From Apostichopus japonicus (taxonomy: Eukaryota > Echinodermata > Holothuroidea > Aspidochirotida > Stichopodidae): a stretch of DNA of 64,000 nt. Under the pieces are notes generated by a model, which was not told where the DNA came from, made no database searches, and saw only the letters and a list, made by a program, of their open reading frames with translations. The stretch is taken from NCBI RefSeq assembly GCF_037975245.1, contig NC_092561.1, forward strand, positions 9,361,001-9,425,000, written 5' to 3'. A program made the translations under genes and the position numbers. Positions 36,943 through 48,890 of the stretch are shown piece by piece (position 1 is the first letter of the stretch; every line of letters starts with the position of its first letter).

Positions 36943-38503
36943 AAGGTGATGCCACCATTATGTATGTATACATGATAATTAAAGCTGCAAAATTAATCGC
37001 AATATGTGAGGTAACTTTGTGTCAGTCTGACCAAGTCATGTAATATTAACACATAATTGGATGCCAATCAATCTGGCTGAGAGATCTATAGTCACAACCT
37101 TTTAAATGTTCCTAAAGCAACATGTTCAAATAGTTAATCCTCTAGATAAGAAAAATTTGTGTCCCACACAATTATTTGTAATGCTTCAATGGTCTTTTAT
37201 TAGCCTCCATTGGCTTTCCTGGTGATATCTTTCAATAAACTAAAGTAATAGGGGCTCAATGTTTCCGGGTTCATTGTCTTTTTCTTTAAACCTCTCTGTG
37301 TGGTAACCATAGCAACAGATTGTGACAAAGTCTCATGGCGCTTTAAAGTCCGAGCATTCCAATCATATTTCACACATTATTAAAGGTGAATACCCTGAAG
37401 ACCAAAATTTATACAGAAATAATAACCTGAACAGAAAATAAGTTGATACAAATGTTTTAATATTCTGCCTAAAGCCTGAGTTCATTATCAAAGAAAATAA
37501 TCTGCTAAAACAAGACCGATAATGGAAAACAAACAAATACAAATAGGAAATGTAGAGAGAGAGGGAGAGAGTCGGAAGAAAATGAATGCAAAATTTTGTT
37601 CTTAAAACGTGTTGTTCCATTTCAAATCATATTTCTTCAGTAATATGTTCTCCATTTCAAATCATTTCCTTGTGCTTAGTAGAGAATCAGAAATGGAACC
37701 CCGAGGAAATCACATCTATTTCTTTTTGTCTTCAAAATAGATCTTTTATAGCATCATTAAGTTTCCTTCGCTGTAGAAATGAAAGTTCACGATTGATGAG
37801 TCTGTTCAGAAAGCCAAGGATCTTATTCAATATTTCATTAAACCACAAAATACTCATTTCTGATTCTTTCTTTAAATATTCCTTTCTTCATGTAAACTCT
37901 AAATGACACTTTCTGAAAAGGGCAGAATTAAAATGACAGTCATCAAGCTTCAGCTTGAATTTTTTTTCTCTCATTGCCATGGCGATATAGTAAGTGTGTT
38001 TTTGGCTTTACTTGTTTGCTAACTTACAGTGTAACAGTTTATTGATAGTGACATCAAATGTACATTATGAGGACGAAGGAGATAGAGAGAGAGGAAGGAA
38101 ATATCAAAAACCAGAAACCTTTATTTTCTGGCGACAGGAATGAATTTCCTGAATAATTTTGCATAATATCGATGGGTAATATAATCTGTTATATTTTGTA
38201 ATCGGTATATTTGTCAGTGACTGGAATCAGTTTGATACAAAACTACATTGGGCACTTTACATATATATGATGTCTGTATATTGCCAGAAGATGGAAGGAG
38301 ATGATTGATAAATTTTTATAGTTACAACTGCAGACAGACTGGCTGCATCTGGGGGATGAAAATAATTCATTCTGTAGAGACTAACTGATGAGGGTTATAG
38401 CTGGACTTAAAGGGGATGGATGTGATCTGCTCGATAATTTGATTAGGAGGGAGGATGTGAAAGAGATGGCGCCAGACGGAGACGAAGACAGATGGAGGGA
38501 AGG
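36943..38503. other. No gene seen
   Basis: Anonymous sequence. A short AG-rich tract lies at 37555-37575. Overlapping 85- and 106-codon frames at 37363-37906 share bases on opposite strands and have no recognisable motif. Confidence 0.5.
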
Positions 38504-38775
38504 CTGTGGGAGGGGCTGGGAGGTTGAAGGGGAGAGGGTAAAGGTGGGAGAGAGATGGGGAGAGTACTGCGGGAGGGGTTGGAAGATTGAAGGGGAGGGG
38601 TGGGAGACGGATGGGGAGAGTACTGCGGGAGGGGTTGGAAGATTGAAGGGGAGGGGTGGGAGACGGATGGGGAGAGTACTGCGGGAGGGGTTGGAAGATT
38701 GAAGGGGAGGGGTGGGAGACGGATGGGGAGAGTACCATGGTAGGGGCTGGGAGGTTGAAGGGGAGAGGGGGAAGG
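38504..38775. repeat. 56-bp G-rich minisatellite, ~4-5 units
   Basis: AGAGTAC recurs at 38561, 38617, 38673 and 38729, an exact 56-bp period. The units contain GGGAGGGGTTGGAAGATTGA and GGGGAGGGGTGGGAGACGG. Outer units are degenerate, and the first is lengthened by about 8 bp. Frames of 104 (plus) and 123 (minus) codons are compositional. Confidence 0.95.
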
Positions 38776-39858
38776 CGGTTAACTCAAGCTTGAATTGTTA
38801 CAGATGGTATCAACAACATCATCAACAAGAAAGGCTTGGTGTAAGCCCATGGTCACCAAGATCAACCATTGGCAAATACTAGACCAGATTCAACCAAAGT
38901 TGTTAATTGTGATGTACCTACCATATCCTCAAAGCGTGATTATTTTATTGTTGAGATAGGACCTTGACTTTTACAGGGTGGTTCAAAAACATGTTAGAAT
39001 TAAACATGTGTAAGCAATCGTATAATCTTTATCTTTTAGTAAAAAGAAATTTTCCCTCCTAAACTCGTGAGTGCAATTAATGCTCTACAAAGCAATCAGT
39101 ATTTTGCCTTAAGTTTTTTTTTGTCGTCTGTGAATGTTTTAAAAATTGATTTTTCAAAGTTAAAGGTAACCGAATGTGCAGTTAATTTGAAAACATTTAT
39201 GGAGTTTATGTTTTGATACATCGGTGCATTTTCTCTTTTGCCTTCCTTTTTTTTATCTATTAATAGCATATAATGCTGATTAATCTAATTAATCCATTTT
39301 TATCGTCATTGTCTGGAGGATGGAGACCGAAACATTGATTTTCTTAACCCTCAGACAGGCTGCTATGAATTAGGAGATGAAAAGATGCAATCGAGTGAAA
39401 GAGAGATGCCCTTGATTCTTTGTCTCGTATCGGTAGAACCTTGCCAGGAGATTGCGAGATGATAGCAAGAGAATATAAGGACATCTTTGGTTGTAATCCA
39501 TAACCATAGCTGGTGTTGTAAAAATATTGTTAGTGAAAAACAATAAAAGCTTAAAAACTTAATGAAAAGTCACGGTATACTTGTTTCTTTGCTGTCCAGT
39601 GGCAAATTAACATTTACAACTAAAGGGTCAGTTTTTGGTGGCCATTTTTATGTCATTCAAGACGGCACCCAAACTGACACCAGTTTCAGCACTAACAGTT
39701 GTCATATTTTGTTGACACCTAACTAAAAAGTTAGGTCACCTAAATAAAAATTATATACTGATGAAAGTATTCATATTCAAATTAACCCCATGGGTTCTAT
39801 TACATAAACAAAAATTATCTTGTAAAATTAATTTATTGCCTGAAACTTTGCCATAGTC
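38776..39858. other. No gene seen
   Basis: Anonymous sequence with no notable feature. Confidence 0.5.
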
Positions 39859-40040
39859 TATCCAGAAATTCTCACCCAAATATTTTAAAGTTTGTTTACA
39901 ACAGAATTCTATCAAAATGTATCCACAAACTCTCACCCAAAACTATTTTAAAGTATGTTTACAACAGAATTCAATCAAAGTATATCCGCAAACTCTCACC
40001 CTGGAAAAGATTGTAAAGTGTGTATACAAAAGAATTCTGT
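39859..40040. repeat. ~62-bp tandem triplication
   Basis: Three units start at 39859, 39920 and 39983, each with TATCC, CAAACTCTCACCC (AAATTCTCACCC in the first), a TAAAGTRTG core and ACA-AGAATTC. The third unit is the most diverged. Confidence 0.92.
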
Positions 40041-42092
40041 GTTTTTTTTTTACTGTTTTATATAAATAGTTTAGTCAGTTTAGTTACATGGGAATTCTAC
40101 AGTTCTTTTGGAATCAAAGTCATAGTTTTGAGAAACTACTTCCAGAAATTCTAAGATGATGTCATCTGGCATTTGTACATTGTTTGAAAAGTGTTAGCAG
40201 TAGGCATTCCCTTTAAAACAGTATTATGCAGTTTGTCTGGCCTTTAGATAATGGCGTGGATAAGTTATAATTCATTCTTTAACAAGTTTTACACATCTTT
40301 AATTATGAGATAAAGAATACGATGTTTGATGATAAAAAAACAAAAAACATTACAACAGAGAATTAAAAAAAATCGGAATGTACATCTGATATGATATATG
40401 TCGAATTAAGTTAGAGCTTTTTCAGACGTCGTCGAGAGGAACCAAATTTAGAACAAGAAAAGGTTGCGAAGAATTAAGAAGCTTAATGAGATGTGGGACA
40501 GATTGGATCCTCTCATAAGCCGAGCCAGTCCGCGTACTTACGTTGGTTCAGGTTTTGATTACGACAAGTTAATTAGTTTGGCATTGATATTTACCCCTAG
40601 GCTAAGCAGTATGCAGTGAATTACACCTTCACAGTTTGCGAGGGTTCCCGTTCGACGAGTCGATGCCTTAGATTAGTTTCGAGAAATACTGCGCTGCGAC
40701 ATGTGGATCAAGCATGCTGTGGGTGCATAAGGAAGTAAATTACATTCTTATAAAAGAGAGCGATTTCTGTTTCTGCTTTTCCCGGGACATCTGGGATGCA
40801 GAATCCTTGTTTGACGTCAAGTCATTCCAGGAGTTAGCGGTCCAATTTGGTGGCATATATCCGGTTTCCATGTTTTAATTTGTCATTAACAGGACCGACT
40901 AGGGTGCCCTTTAAGTCTCGTAACCAGAAAATAAGACCAGTTGTATTTTGATTATCTTCTGTGCAAAGTGTTTTCTTAGTTTTAAGACATTTGCTTTTCC
41001 TCTTTAAGTATTTCATTCTAAAATGTGGAGACTGTCTTTCTTACTCACTGAGGCACATGCAATAATTGGCCCCCTAAATATAAATGGAATGATTAATATG
41101 ATTGGCTTCATAGTTGGTTAACATGGGTTACATGCATTTTGCAATGAATCCCATTGATGCCCAATATACAGGGGAAAAAAAGAAGGAAAAGGAAAAAAAC
41201 ACTACAGCCTGAATGAAAATATCTCTTTTGAAGGCATAAAATGATTTCTAGTTTGTAATAGGTAATGTTTATGGCAGTTTTAGTACGGGTGACCATAATT
41301 TTACTTGCTAGCATATGCGTGGGAAATATAGCCAATTTACTTCCACTTCATGACTGTACATAGGAACATTTTTAAGTGTTCGGCCTCTGAAAAATAGTGA
41401 GAAACGTTATATGTAAACAGAATTGAGTTAGTAAATATGATTGATGGTGACATATATGTTACTTTATTCTCAGTCATACCCCCTCACCCCCCCACCCCTC
41501 CCCTGTTTGGAAAGTATTATTTATGCTTTGTAGCTTTGTGGAAAATTTGCAAAAGAAAGTCGAAAAATTACATGAACAGTAAATAGAGAATTGAAAGGAG
41601 TAAAAAGGCTTTTAATATGTAAGAGATGTTTTTAAATTTTGTATTTTTATGATTATTTAGTTATTTATCCCTTTATTCTCAATTAGTCATGTGATGGTAC
41701 TCCATTTGATACACTCAAAGTGAAAACCATTTTTAATACAACCTGAACTGATATACATATCTATATATATATAAATAAATATATATATCCACTCGTTAAC
41801 GCCTACAAGATTTGAAAAATGTATCGAAGTGATTGTTAACATTCTTTAGTAAAAGTTTTGGTAGATAAAAGTTTCCTAAATCTTGAAGCAACTGAATTTT
41901 TAACAATTAACACAATGTTTTCTTGCTGCCAGGTTTATCTCAGAGAATAAGTTTTTTTTTTAAAAGAGCAAAGAAATGTTTGTTTATATATTTCCCAGTC
42001 AGGGCTCCTATGGGCTAGTCTCTGTCATTTTATTCTCATTTGTCAATTATTCAGTTACCAGAACTAAAACAAAATATATATTTATGATACTC
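40041..42092. other. No gene seen
   Basis: Anonymous sequence. A GC-richer patch at 40410-40700 shows no open exon. ATA-rich simple sequence is at 41755-41790. Frames of 60-79 codons have no motif. Confidence 0.5.
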
Positions 42093-42139
42093 GGGCGCTG
42101 TTCATTTTTTGGACTGAGGGCGCTGTACATTTTTTGTAT
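42093..42139. repeat. 25-bp tandem duplication with GGGCGCTG
   Basis: GGGCGCTGTTCATTTTTTG at 42093 is repeated as GGGCGCTGTACATTTTTTG at 42118. Confidence 0.93.
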
Positions 42140-43398
42140 AGCTCCAAAGGTCAGTGATTCCCAGATGGAAAGTGTGGATAATAGTGTCAGTGGTCCAGCT
42201 TATCAGTTTACATGACCTATTTTAAACAGGCATGAACCGGTTGTGTGTAAACAAAGCAATGACATAGATTTGTACTTTATTACTTTTCCGGACGATGTCG
42301 GATCGAGTCGAAGAAACTATCATTGGCTTATTTTCACAGTTATTACTTCTTGATATAACCAGATCAAATGGTTTAGTTACCTTCTTATTTTCTTTGTGTT
42401 TCGTTTTTCATACGCTCAAGTTGTAACAGACAACCTTAAATCACTCAGAGCAATCCAGCAGGCCATTCTTGTTCGTGTCCAAACATTTACCGCATAGCTG
42501 TTATGTATTAGGTTTGTAATCAAAGATCTCAACTCTATGACCCATTTTTTGCCTTAAAAAATTGTTCTATTAAGGATGCACGAAAATGGGATTTAGCTAT
42601 TACGGGAATGAGTCTAACCAATTTAGGCATTTCCTTCCAATAGGTCTGGTTATTAACTCAAGGGTAGTTCTGTGGGATTGTCAGAATTTCCTTAAGTGGT
42701 AATAGTCTCATTATGAGGGCAGAAGGGGGTAATTGATGAACCGCCTATGCGACTTACATTAATGCCTATATTGCTACCACAGAGACATACAGTGATCACA
42801 TTTAAAGATTCTACAAGCAATTAAATCCTGGGATGATGAATTTTACAAACTTTTACAAGGACATTTATCGGTTTTTTAATGTTTACCGTCTTAACTTTTA
42901 CGACACACAAAACAATTTTTGTTTGTATGCAGGACGACGAACTAATTCAAAGTCTGTGGTAAAGTAATTTGTAACATTGTGTTATCTGCAAATAGGAGTC
43001 TGAAGAAGAGATGTCAATGTTAAACCATCTTGCTACTGTACTTCTCTACCATATTAGTTTTGCATTTGGTCGGTCTTGCCTATGTCAGGTGCTAAAGAGG
43101 CAAATTAGATATTTTGGAGAGAGAAAATGAGAACGCATACTTCACAGGGAGAAGTTATTACGTGCAGTAATTTTGAAGGATCTAAATTTTCTCTTCATAC
43201 GATACTATCATTCCTATATCTACCAAATCTAAATTTGTAACACCCTTTGCACTTAAAGAGCAATCTGACCATATTTTGCATAGCATTGGGATGTAGGATT
43301 AACGTGTTTCCTCGTACCTGCTACACATAGAATTAATATACCATTGATTTTGGTGGGACCGTACAATTTGTAACTAATTCTGCTGACAAAATATTACT
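42140..43398. other. No gene seen
   Basis: Anonymous sequence with no notable feature. Confidence 0.5.
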
Positions 43399-43406
43399 AT
43401 CATACA

Positions 43407-43772
43407 CAAGGGCGTAGGAACCGGGGGGGGGCTGGGGGGCGCCAGCCCCCCTAGTGAAAAATATGGAGGGGCGGAAGTATCATTCCGCCCCCCACTTTCG
43501 CAAGTCAGAAAACCCCTTTTTCATTTCCAAATGAGAAAAAAAATCTCATTTGGAGCACCAAATTGCATCTAAGGCCAGGTGAAAATGCAAAATTATTTAC
43601 AAAATGGAGTGGGTGTTGAAGTGTGCTATATTGCACCAAATTGCATCTGAGGCCACCTGGAAATGCAAAAAATTCCAAATGGGAGGGGGACACCCCCTCC
43701 CTTTAGACCCCTCCCCCTGGCCGGCCATCAATCTTCAGCCCCCCCACTCAAAAATACCTTACTACTCCATTG
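43407..43772. mobile_element. hAT-type MITE, 366 bp
   Basis: The left end CAAGGGCGTAGGAACC (43407-43422) and the reverse complement of the right end, CAATGGAGTAGTAAGG, match at 12 of 16 positions. The element is flanked by an exact 8-bp duplication, ATCATACA, at 43399-43406 and 43773-43780. This is the hallmark of hAT insertion. The interior is G/C-run-rich (GGGGGGCTGGGGGG next to GCCAGCCCCCC) and contains two related segments, each starting CACCAAATTGCATCT (near 43557 and 43635). The length and lack of coding identify a MITE. The degenerate termini suggest an old insertion, although the TSD is intact. Confidence 0.8.
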
Positions 43773-43780
43773 ATCATACA

Positions 43781-44639
43781 GACTGCTCCAGCCACAGTAT
43801 GCATCTCACCAAGTACAATAGGAAACCTTAAGTGCTTGGGATAGAGGGCGCTCTTAGAGAACTGTATCGGCCAACTTTCAATTTTCCACGAAACGGTCGA
43901 TTAAATTAATGAGTGAACACAGAGTGACTCGGCTTACGGGAAGGAGAGAATATATCGATGACGGTGTTGAAAGTAACCGATTGGACGATGTGTGTAGTCT
44001 GTATGACATTCTCCTGTAGATAAAGTAAGATACAGTTAAGAAAACTGTGACTTCAAGCACAATTCGTGAATGGCTTAGCAAGACAAAATTGAGTTATGAT
44101 TTTGTTCTGTTTTGTTAGTTGTTGTACATGCAGATTTCAAACTATGCCTGAGTATATGGAGAATTAGAGACTGAGAAAAAGCTGTATATCTAGATGGAAA
44201 TTCTTGCTGTGAAAAGTAAACAGAATATTTTTTGGGTAAAGAGAAAAAAGGGTAAAAGTAGCAGTCTGTCTTGCTTGTGATATTTTGATCTGGGTTGGAC
44301 TTTTCCTAGGATTAATCGTTGCATTTTGCTGCTTTTAATTCTGAAGAGTCAAAAAATGGTATGTCCTTCCTTAGCGTGGTGAAGAAGAGAAGGAGAGAAA
44401 ATGGTTCGTTAGGTTAGGCTCTCTTCAAGTTCCTGTATCCTTTGCAGGGTTGGGGATTTCAAGCAAGATTGCACCCCATGGTCCTTATTAATGATTTCAT
44501 TGAGAGGATAGTGATTTTGATGACAAATAGCAATGCTAGATGGAAAGAAACAAAGTGACTTAATTGGTATAGCAGGATTTTTTTTTTTGGGGGGGGGGGG
44601 GGGAACCACAGAACTGTAATTTATTTCAGTATTGTATGA
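43781..44639. other. No gene seen; 15-bp poly-G at 44589-44603
   Basis: Anonymous sequence. AGAGGGCGCT at 43844-43853 resembles half of a CTCF motif but lacks the rest. Confidence 0.5.
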
Positions 44640-44730
44640 GATATCATATTCATATTCAAATCTATAATCACATCAAATCAAAATCAAATCACATCTATAA
44701 TCAAATCTATTCAAATAAAAAATAATCAAA
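44640..44730. repeat. Imperfect ATCAAA/ATCTATA simple repeat
   Basis: A low-complexity tract made of ATCAAAT, ATCACAT and ATCTATA words without a strict period. Confidence 0.85.
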
Positions 44731-45014
44731 ATATCATATTTAAAATCCTCAAGACTGAGCTCATAAAAAATGCAAAAGCTTAAGTTCAGGGATAACGATT
44801 AATCTTAAATCGGTGACGAATATTTATTCCCCTCATTCGACTAGGATCGTGTAAACCAATCAGTTGGTGCAATTAACTAACCTGGGTATTTGGGAATCAA
44901 ATATTATGACTGTCGATCAATCAATCAAATAAATACAATCAGTAATCAATATTTTTATCCTGTAGCTATGATGCTAACCAATAAGGACAATTTTCTAAAT
45001 ATGCTAACACCACT

Positions 45015-45165
45015 CTATCCTGTCCGATCATATCATGCTTCGAAGGACTCGTACTGACAGTACAAACAGTTCCTATGAACCTTCATCTGATAGAAACATG
45101 AATATTCATAATGCTCGTACTGTCAGTACCAGTGCTATGAAGTGGGACATGTTAGTATAGGATAG
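45015..45165. repeat. Foldback with 49-bp imperfect inverted arms
   Basis: Arm 45015-45063 and the reverse complement of 45117-45165 align without gaps at 37 of 49 positions. They include CTATCCT at the outer edge and an exact TACTGACAGTAC at the inner edge. Four further positions could pair as G-U. The 53-bp centre is unrelated. No target-site duplication was seen. It may be a decayed miniature element or a transcribed hairpin. Confidence 0.7.
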
Positions 45166-45923
45166 GGAGAAAAAAAATCACAACTGGGTGACTGTGTTAG
45201 GATATGGTAAGCCATAAGTCATTGGAAGTGCTGTAACAACACGTCCTTGGAGTTAATAGGAACCGATCAAAAAATCAATATTTACATCCTTATTTGTAAT
45301 AACAACCATTCAGAAGTGATATTAATGTCCTCTCTGTGGTTCTGGTAAACCATCATGAATTATGGGAACTCTCTTTAATAACAAGGGTAAACAACACTGC
45401 ATATTACCATTGGCGTCGTTCTCAAAGTGATGGCCGCAATAAAGAGCAACCAACACCAGAAATATTAGAAACAAACATGCGTAGGTCTTCCTTAATTTGA
45501 ATATGAGAGGAAGTATTCTGACTGAATTACGTATGTGATTAAAGCTTGCCACACATCATCTACTCCTCAAGGGCATTTACATTGATAATAACACATAGCT
45601 ATAGGGTAGTAGTTGAGCTACAATAGTTCAAAATAAATAGGATTAGTTTAGCACTGTGACTTGAATTTAGCATCTTGAATATACATGTACTTGCAAGTTG
45701 TAGTTGCTGAAGGAGTTGTGGGGAGGAGGGAGGAAAGGGGGGGGGGGTGTTAAGGAAGGTTTTGTGTTGTGGTTTGGTGTTGGGGCCACAGTGGGGGGGG
45801 GGAGAGGTCGGGAGGTTGTTAGTAGGTGTAAGTATGTTTTGGCATCCAGAACTTTTGAAACAATTGCCCCAGGATTGCAATTACACAAATTGGTGTTTAT
45901 AAGAAAACAAAATATGTTAAAGG
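45166..45923. other. No gene seen
   Basis: Anonymous sequence with G runs at 45737-45747 and 45793-45802. The three 89-99-codon frames around 45599-45973 lie on both strands of this G-rich DNA and are mutually exclusive. Confidence 0.5.
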
Positions 45924-46140
45924 GATTTATAACACTTGGAGGTATAGGAAAAATTTCTTTCCTCAAAATGTAAAAACAAATATTTATTTATATGAGAAAA
46001 TAAAAAGAATATTGTTGTGTTTCTTGCAAAAGAGATTTATAATACATGGAGGTAAAGCATTAATTTCTTTGCTCAAAAGGCAAAAACAAATATATATATT
46101 TATAGAATGAAATAAAAGAACATTGTTGTGTTCCCTTAAT
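45924..46140. repeat. ~110-bp tandem duplication
   Basis: GATTTATAAYACWTGGAGGTA, then a shared stretch with CAAAAACAAATAT and ATTGTTGTGTT, occurs from 45924 and again from 46033 with small indels. Confidence 0.9.
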
Positions 46141-46351
46141 GTACTTGCAAAAGTATGTTGCTGAGGCATTACAGTATTTCATACGGTTTCAGTCAATCCT
46201 ATGCCCCTTCCCAGCCTTTCTAATATATGTTGATAATCCATACAGGTTTACCTTGAGCAATAAATTACAATGGTTTCAATTATTCGTTGTCATCATTTGA
46301 AAAGTTTTAGAAAAGAGAATATGATCAAAAGTGAATTTGTTCCTTCTGACT

Positions 46352-46695
46352 TTCTTTCTGATCACTTAAAATATGGCTACTTTATTTTATATTTTTAATT
46401 GGTTAAAGTATGCCAAAGGGAAAATTTTATTAAAGCGAGGTTAAGGAAGTCTTGCAGATGAGTAGTTTTTAAGAGAATCAGTGAAAAAGATAATATTTTA
46501 AGATGTACGTGCAAAAGTGACTATTTTTTTTCCGACTCTCTGATCAATAAAATATGGCTACTTTATTTTATATTTTTAAATTGGTTAAAGTATGCCAAAG
46601 GGAATTATTAAAGCGATGTAAAGGAATGTCTTACAGACGAGGAGTTTTTAGAGAATCAGTGAAAAATATATTATTATTTTAAGATGTACGTGCAA
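46352..46695. repeat. 181-bp tandem duplication
   Basis: AAAATATGGCTAC at 46368 recurs at 46549, and AGATGTACGTGCAA at 46501 recurs at 46682, both exactly 181 bp apart. The sequence between is shared at high identity with small indels. It lies directly after the 110-bp duplication, so the interval 45.9-46.7 kb is two independent two-copy repeats side by side. Confidence 0.93.
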
Positions 46696-47405
46696 CATTC
46701 ATTTGAGTGACAGCAATGAAAACAAAAGAACAGGTAAAATAAACAGGAAAGAAGGAAAGGCAAAACGTTGCGGTATTAAGGTACATACATCCGTGTCATC
46801 ACAAATGTCAAGAATTTTTTTTTTTTTCCAAAGTTCAATGACAGATAATGAGAACATTTTATGCAAGATTAGAGAAATCCATCTCTCTCTGCAGCCAAAC
46901 GTGATCCTTCGCTGCAAGTTCCTTGTCTACCAGGGTTTTGCTCTCGACCATTTCGAGCAAAAACATCAACAAACGAATTTCCGCTTATAACGGAGTATTA
47001 CTTCCTGTACGAGATTGGACTACTTTAGTAGTTCAAGTAAATTTGCTCATCTTTGGAATTTCAGTGTCTGGAAACCAGAGCCAATCCTCCTAACCTCATA
47101 AGAAACCCGGTCTTACGTCTGTGTGGTCAGTCCATGGTGAGGTCATCGAGGGTCACTTTGTCGTCAATGGGTTCTCTAGTCTGTTATCTGGTTAACCACT
47201 CATGGATCATTTTGTCACCAGTTCTGTGGACCTCATTTTTAAGGATGGTTTTGCTCAAAGATTGTGACATTTTGGAGCACAAGGAAATTTCAGGGCCTGA
47301 ATTTTGATCATGTTAGTTAGTAAGTTGAATACAGCCTCTTTTTGCTCCTTGAACCAAGAATTCCATACCAAGTTTTACTTTTACTCGAATGCAGGATTCA
47401 GAATC
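46696..47405. other. No gene seen
   Basis: The sequence is slightly more GC-rich (46780-47300), with frames of 72-95 codons on both strands. None carries a domain I recognise, and no clean acceptor-donor pair brackets them. Confidence 0.45.
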
Positions 47406-47410
47406 TGTAC

Positions 47411-48130
47411 TAGCACCCTCTGTCGGTCGTTCTGCCGTTTTAACAACTTCATGGTTTCGAATTCATCGTCATTACAGGGATAGCCAGGTACTGAGTTTGA
47501 GAAGGTTAGTTGAAAATGTATAAATCAGCTATTTTGTTTTCCTTCATGCAACAAGTAATTTGAATAATCTGCACATTTTCTCTTTGTCGAGAATTTTCAT
47601 GAGACTATTCCGTGTTTTTACAATCAGTAAAGATGTGTAATATAGCGCCTTCTTTTAACGATATCATTCTGGTTTTATTGTTGAAAATTTCATCATTTCA
47701 GAATCATTCTTTCAATGAATAGACATGCTGGTACTGTTATAAGAGGTATTGATAAATTGTAAAACATTTTGCGATTTTTTTTTCCTTCTTCCAATAAGAA
47801 ATTGCATTATGTGACTTTGCAAGACTTGCATATTACTGAAAATCAGTTGTAGCGCCCTCTATTGGTCATTTTAACTATTTGCAACATTTCTTCATAATTT
47901 TTGCTATCATCTAACTAAAGATAACCAGGTACTACTAGCCTGACTGTGAGAACATTAATCAATAACTTGAAAACACTTTGCAGTCTCTGGGTAACTACTG
48001 GAAGAAATTGCTCACTCTGGTAAGATGTTAGCACTTTGCAAAATGCATTAATCTGTACTAGTGCCCTCCTTTTAATGTTCTTGCTGTTAAAATAAATTTG
48101 AGTATGTTGGAAAGCAATTTGTGTGCTATA
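47411..48130. repeat. Degenerate ~210-bp tandem array, four units
   Basis: A TAGCGCCCTCT-like core starts each unit at 47411, 47643, 47850 and 48059 (spacings 232, 207 and 209 bp). Units 1 and 3 also share AGATAACCAGGTACT-like sequence about 80-95 bp after the core. Units 1 and 4 share AATCTGTACTAG just before it. Similarity elsewhere is weak, so the array is old. There is no coding signal. An isolated fifth core (TAGCGCCCTCTTTTT) sits at 55002. Confidence 0.65.
47850..47868 (-). promoter_or_regulatory. CTCF-like motif
   Basis: The minus strand reads TGACCAATAGAGGGCGCTA. It matches 17 of 18 positions of the vertebrate CTCF core YGRCCASYAGRKGGCRSY. The equivalent position of the first unit of the array (47411-47429) matches 15 of 18. 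Binding is inferred only, because invertebrate CTCF preferences can differ. Confidence 0.4.
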
Positions 48131-48436
48131 TATTGAATAGCTTACGAGTTCTGTGTTAAGAATGTAACGATAGGGGGATACCGTAGGTAGGTAAACAGTC
48201 TGTTACGAGTTTGGTGTCTCCACTTTGATATCAGTCCCCTCCCACCCTTCTCCACCAACCCCATTCCTCAACCCCATTCCTCTACTCCATTCCTTTATGT
48301 CCTCAACTAAGCCATGTCAAATAGCTGTTTCCTTGTAACCATGGTCCCTTTATTATAATTTAGTGTAAAGTTTGTCTGCAACATATATTGTTAGTGCAAA
48401 GGGAGTGGGGGAGGGGATGAGTTGATGGAATGAATG
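48131..48436. other. No gene seen
   Basis: Anonymous sequence with a CCCCATTCCTC-type short repeat near 48260-48295. Confidence 0.5.
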
Positions 48437-48442
48437 GGTTTG

Positions 48443-48884
48443 CAGAGATGCCAACCAGTACGATTTTATCGTATTTAGTACTATAAAACAAGTGAAATAC
48501 GATAATACGATATTGCCTCTTGAAAATACGATTTTTCATCTTTCAAAAAAAAAAAAAAAAATTTTTTTTAAAGGAAGCGGAATCGCATAGAAACATGTAC
48601 AAGTAACGCCCCAAACCCTGACAAACACGTTGAACAACGAGCCTACATGGGCGGGAAATACGCGGAATCGGCAGCTTTACAATTTTTTCATTAAATGTTA
48701 ATGAAAAAGCAAACATTTTACTTGCCCGTTCTTACCAGTAAAACATTTTTCTGACATTTTACTAGCCCGAGGCCAACAGGCCAGTGGTAGTGTCGAGTTT
48801 TCGTGAAAGTGTGATTTTTCTCTCCAAAATCTGATTTTTTAGGATATTCAGTCTGTTTTTTGTGTCAAGAGGTTGGCATCTCTG
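48443..48884. mobile_element. hAT-like MITE, 442 bp
   Basis: Perfect 14-bp terminal inverted repeats: CAGAGATGCCAACC at 48443-48456 and its complement GGTTGGCATCTCTG at 48871-48884. The flanks duplicate GGTTTG exactly (48437-48442 and 48885-48890). If the ends are set one base inward, an 8-bp duplication with one mismatch (GGGTTTGC and GGGTTTGG) is obtained. The left subterminal region repeats TACGAT several times. No coding frame of note runs inside. TIRs of this form with a 6-8-bp TSD point to hAT. Confidence 0.8.
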
Positions 48885-48890
48885 GGTTTG

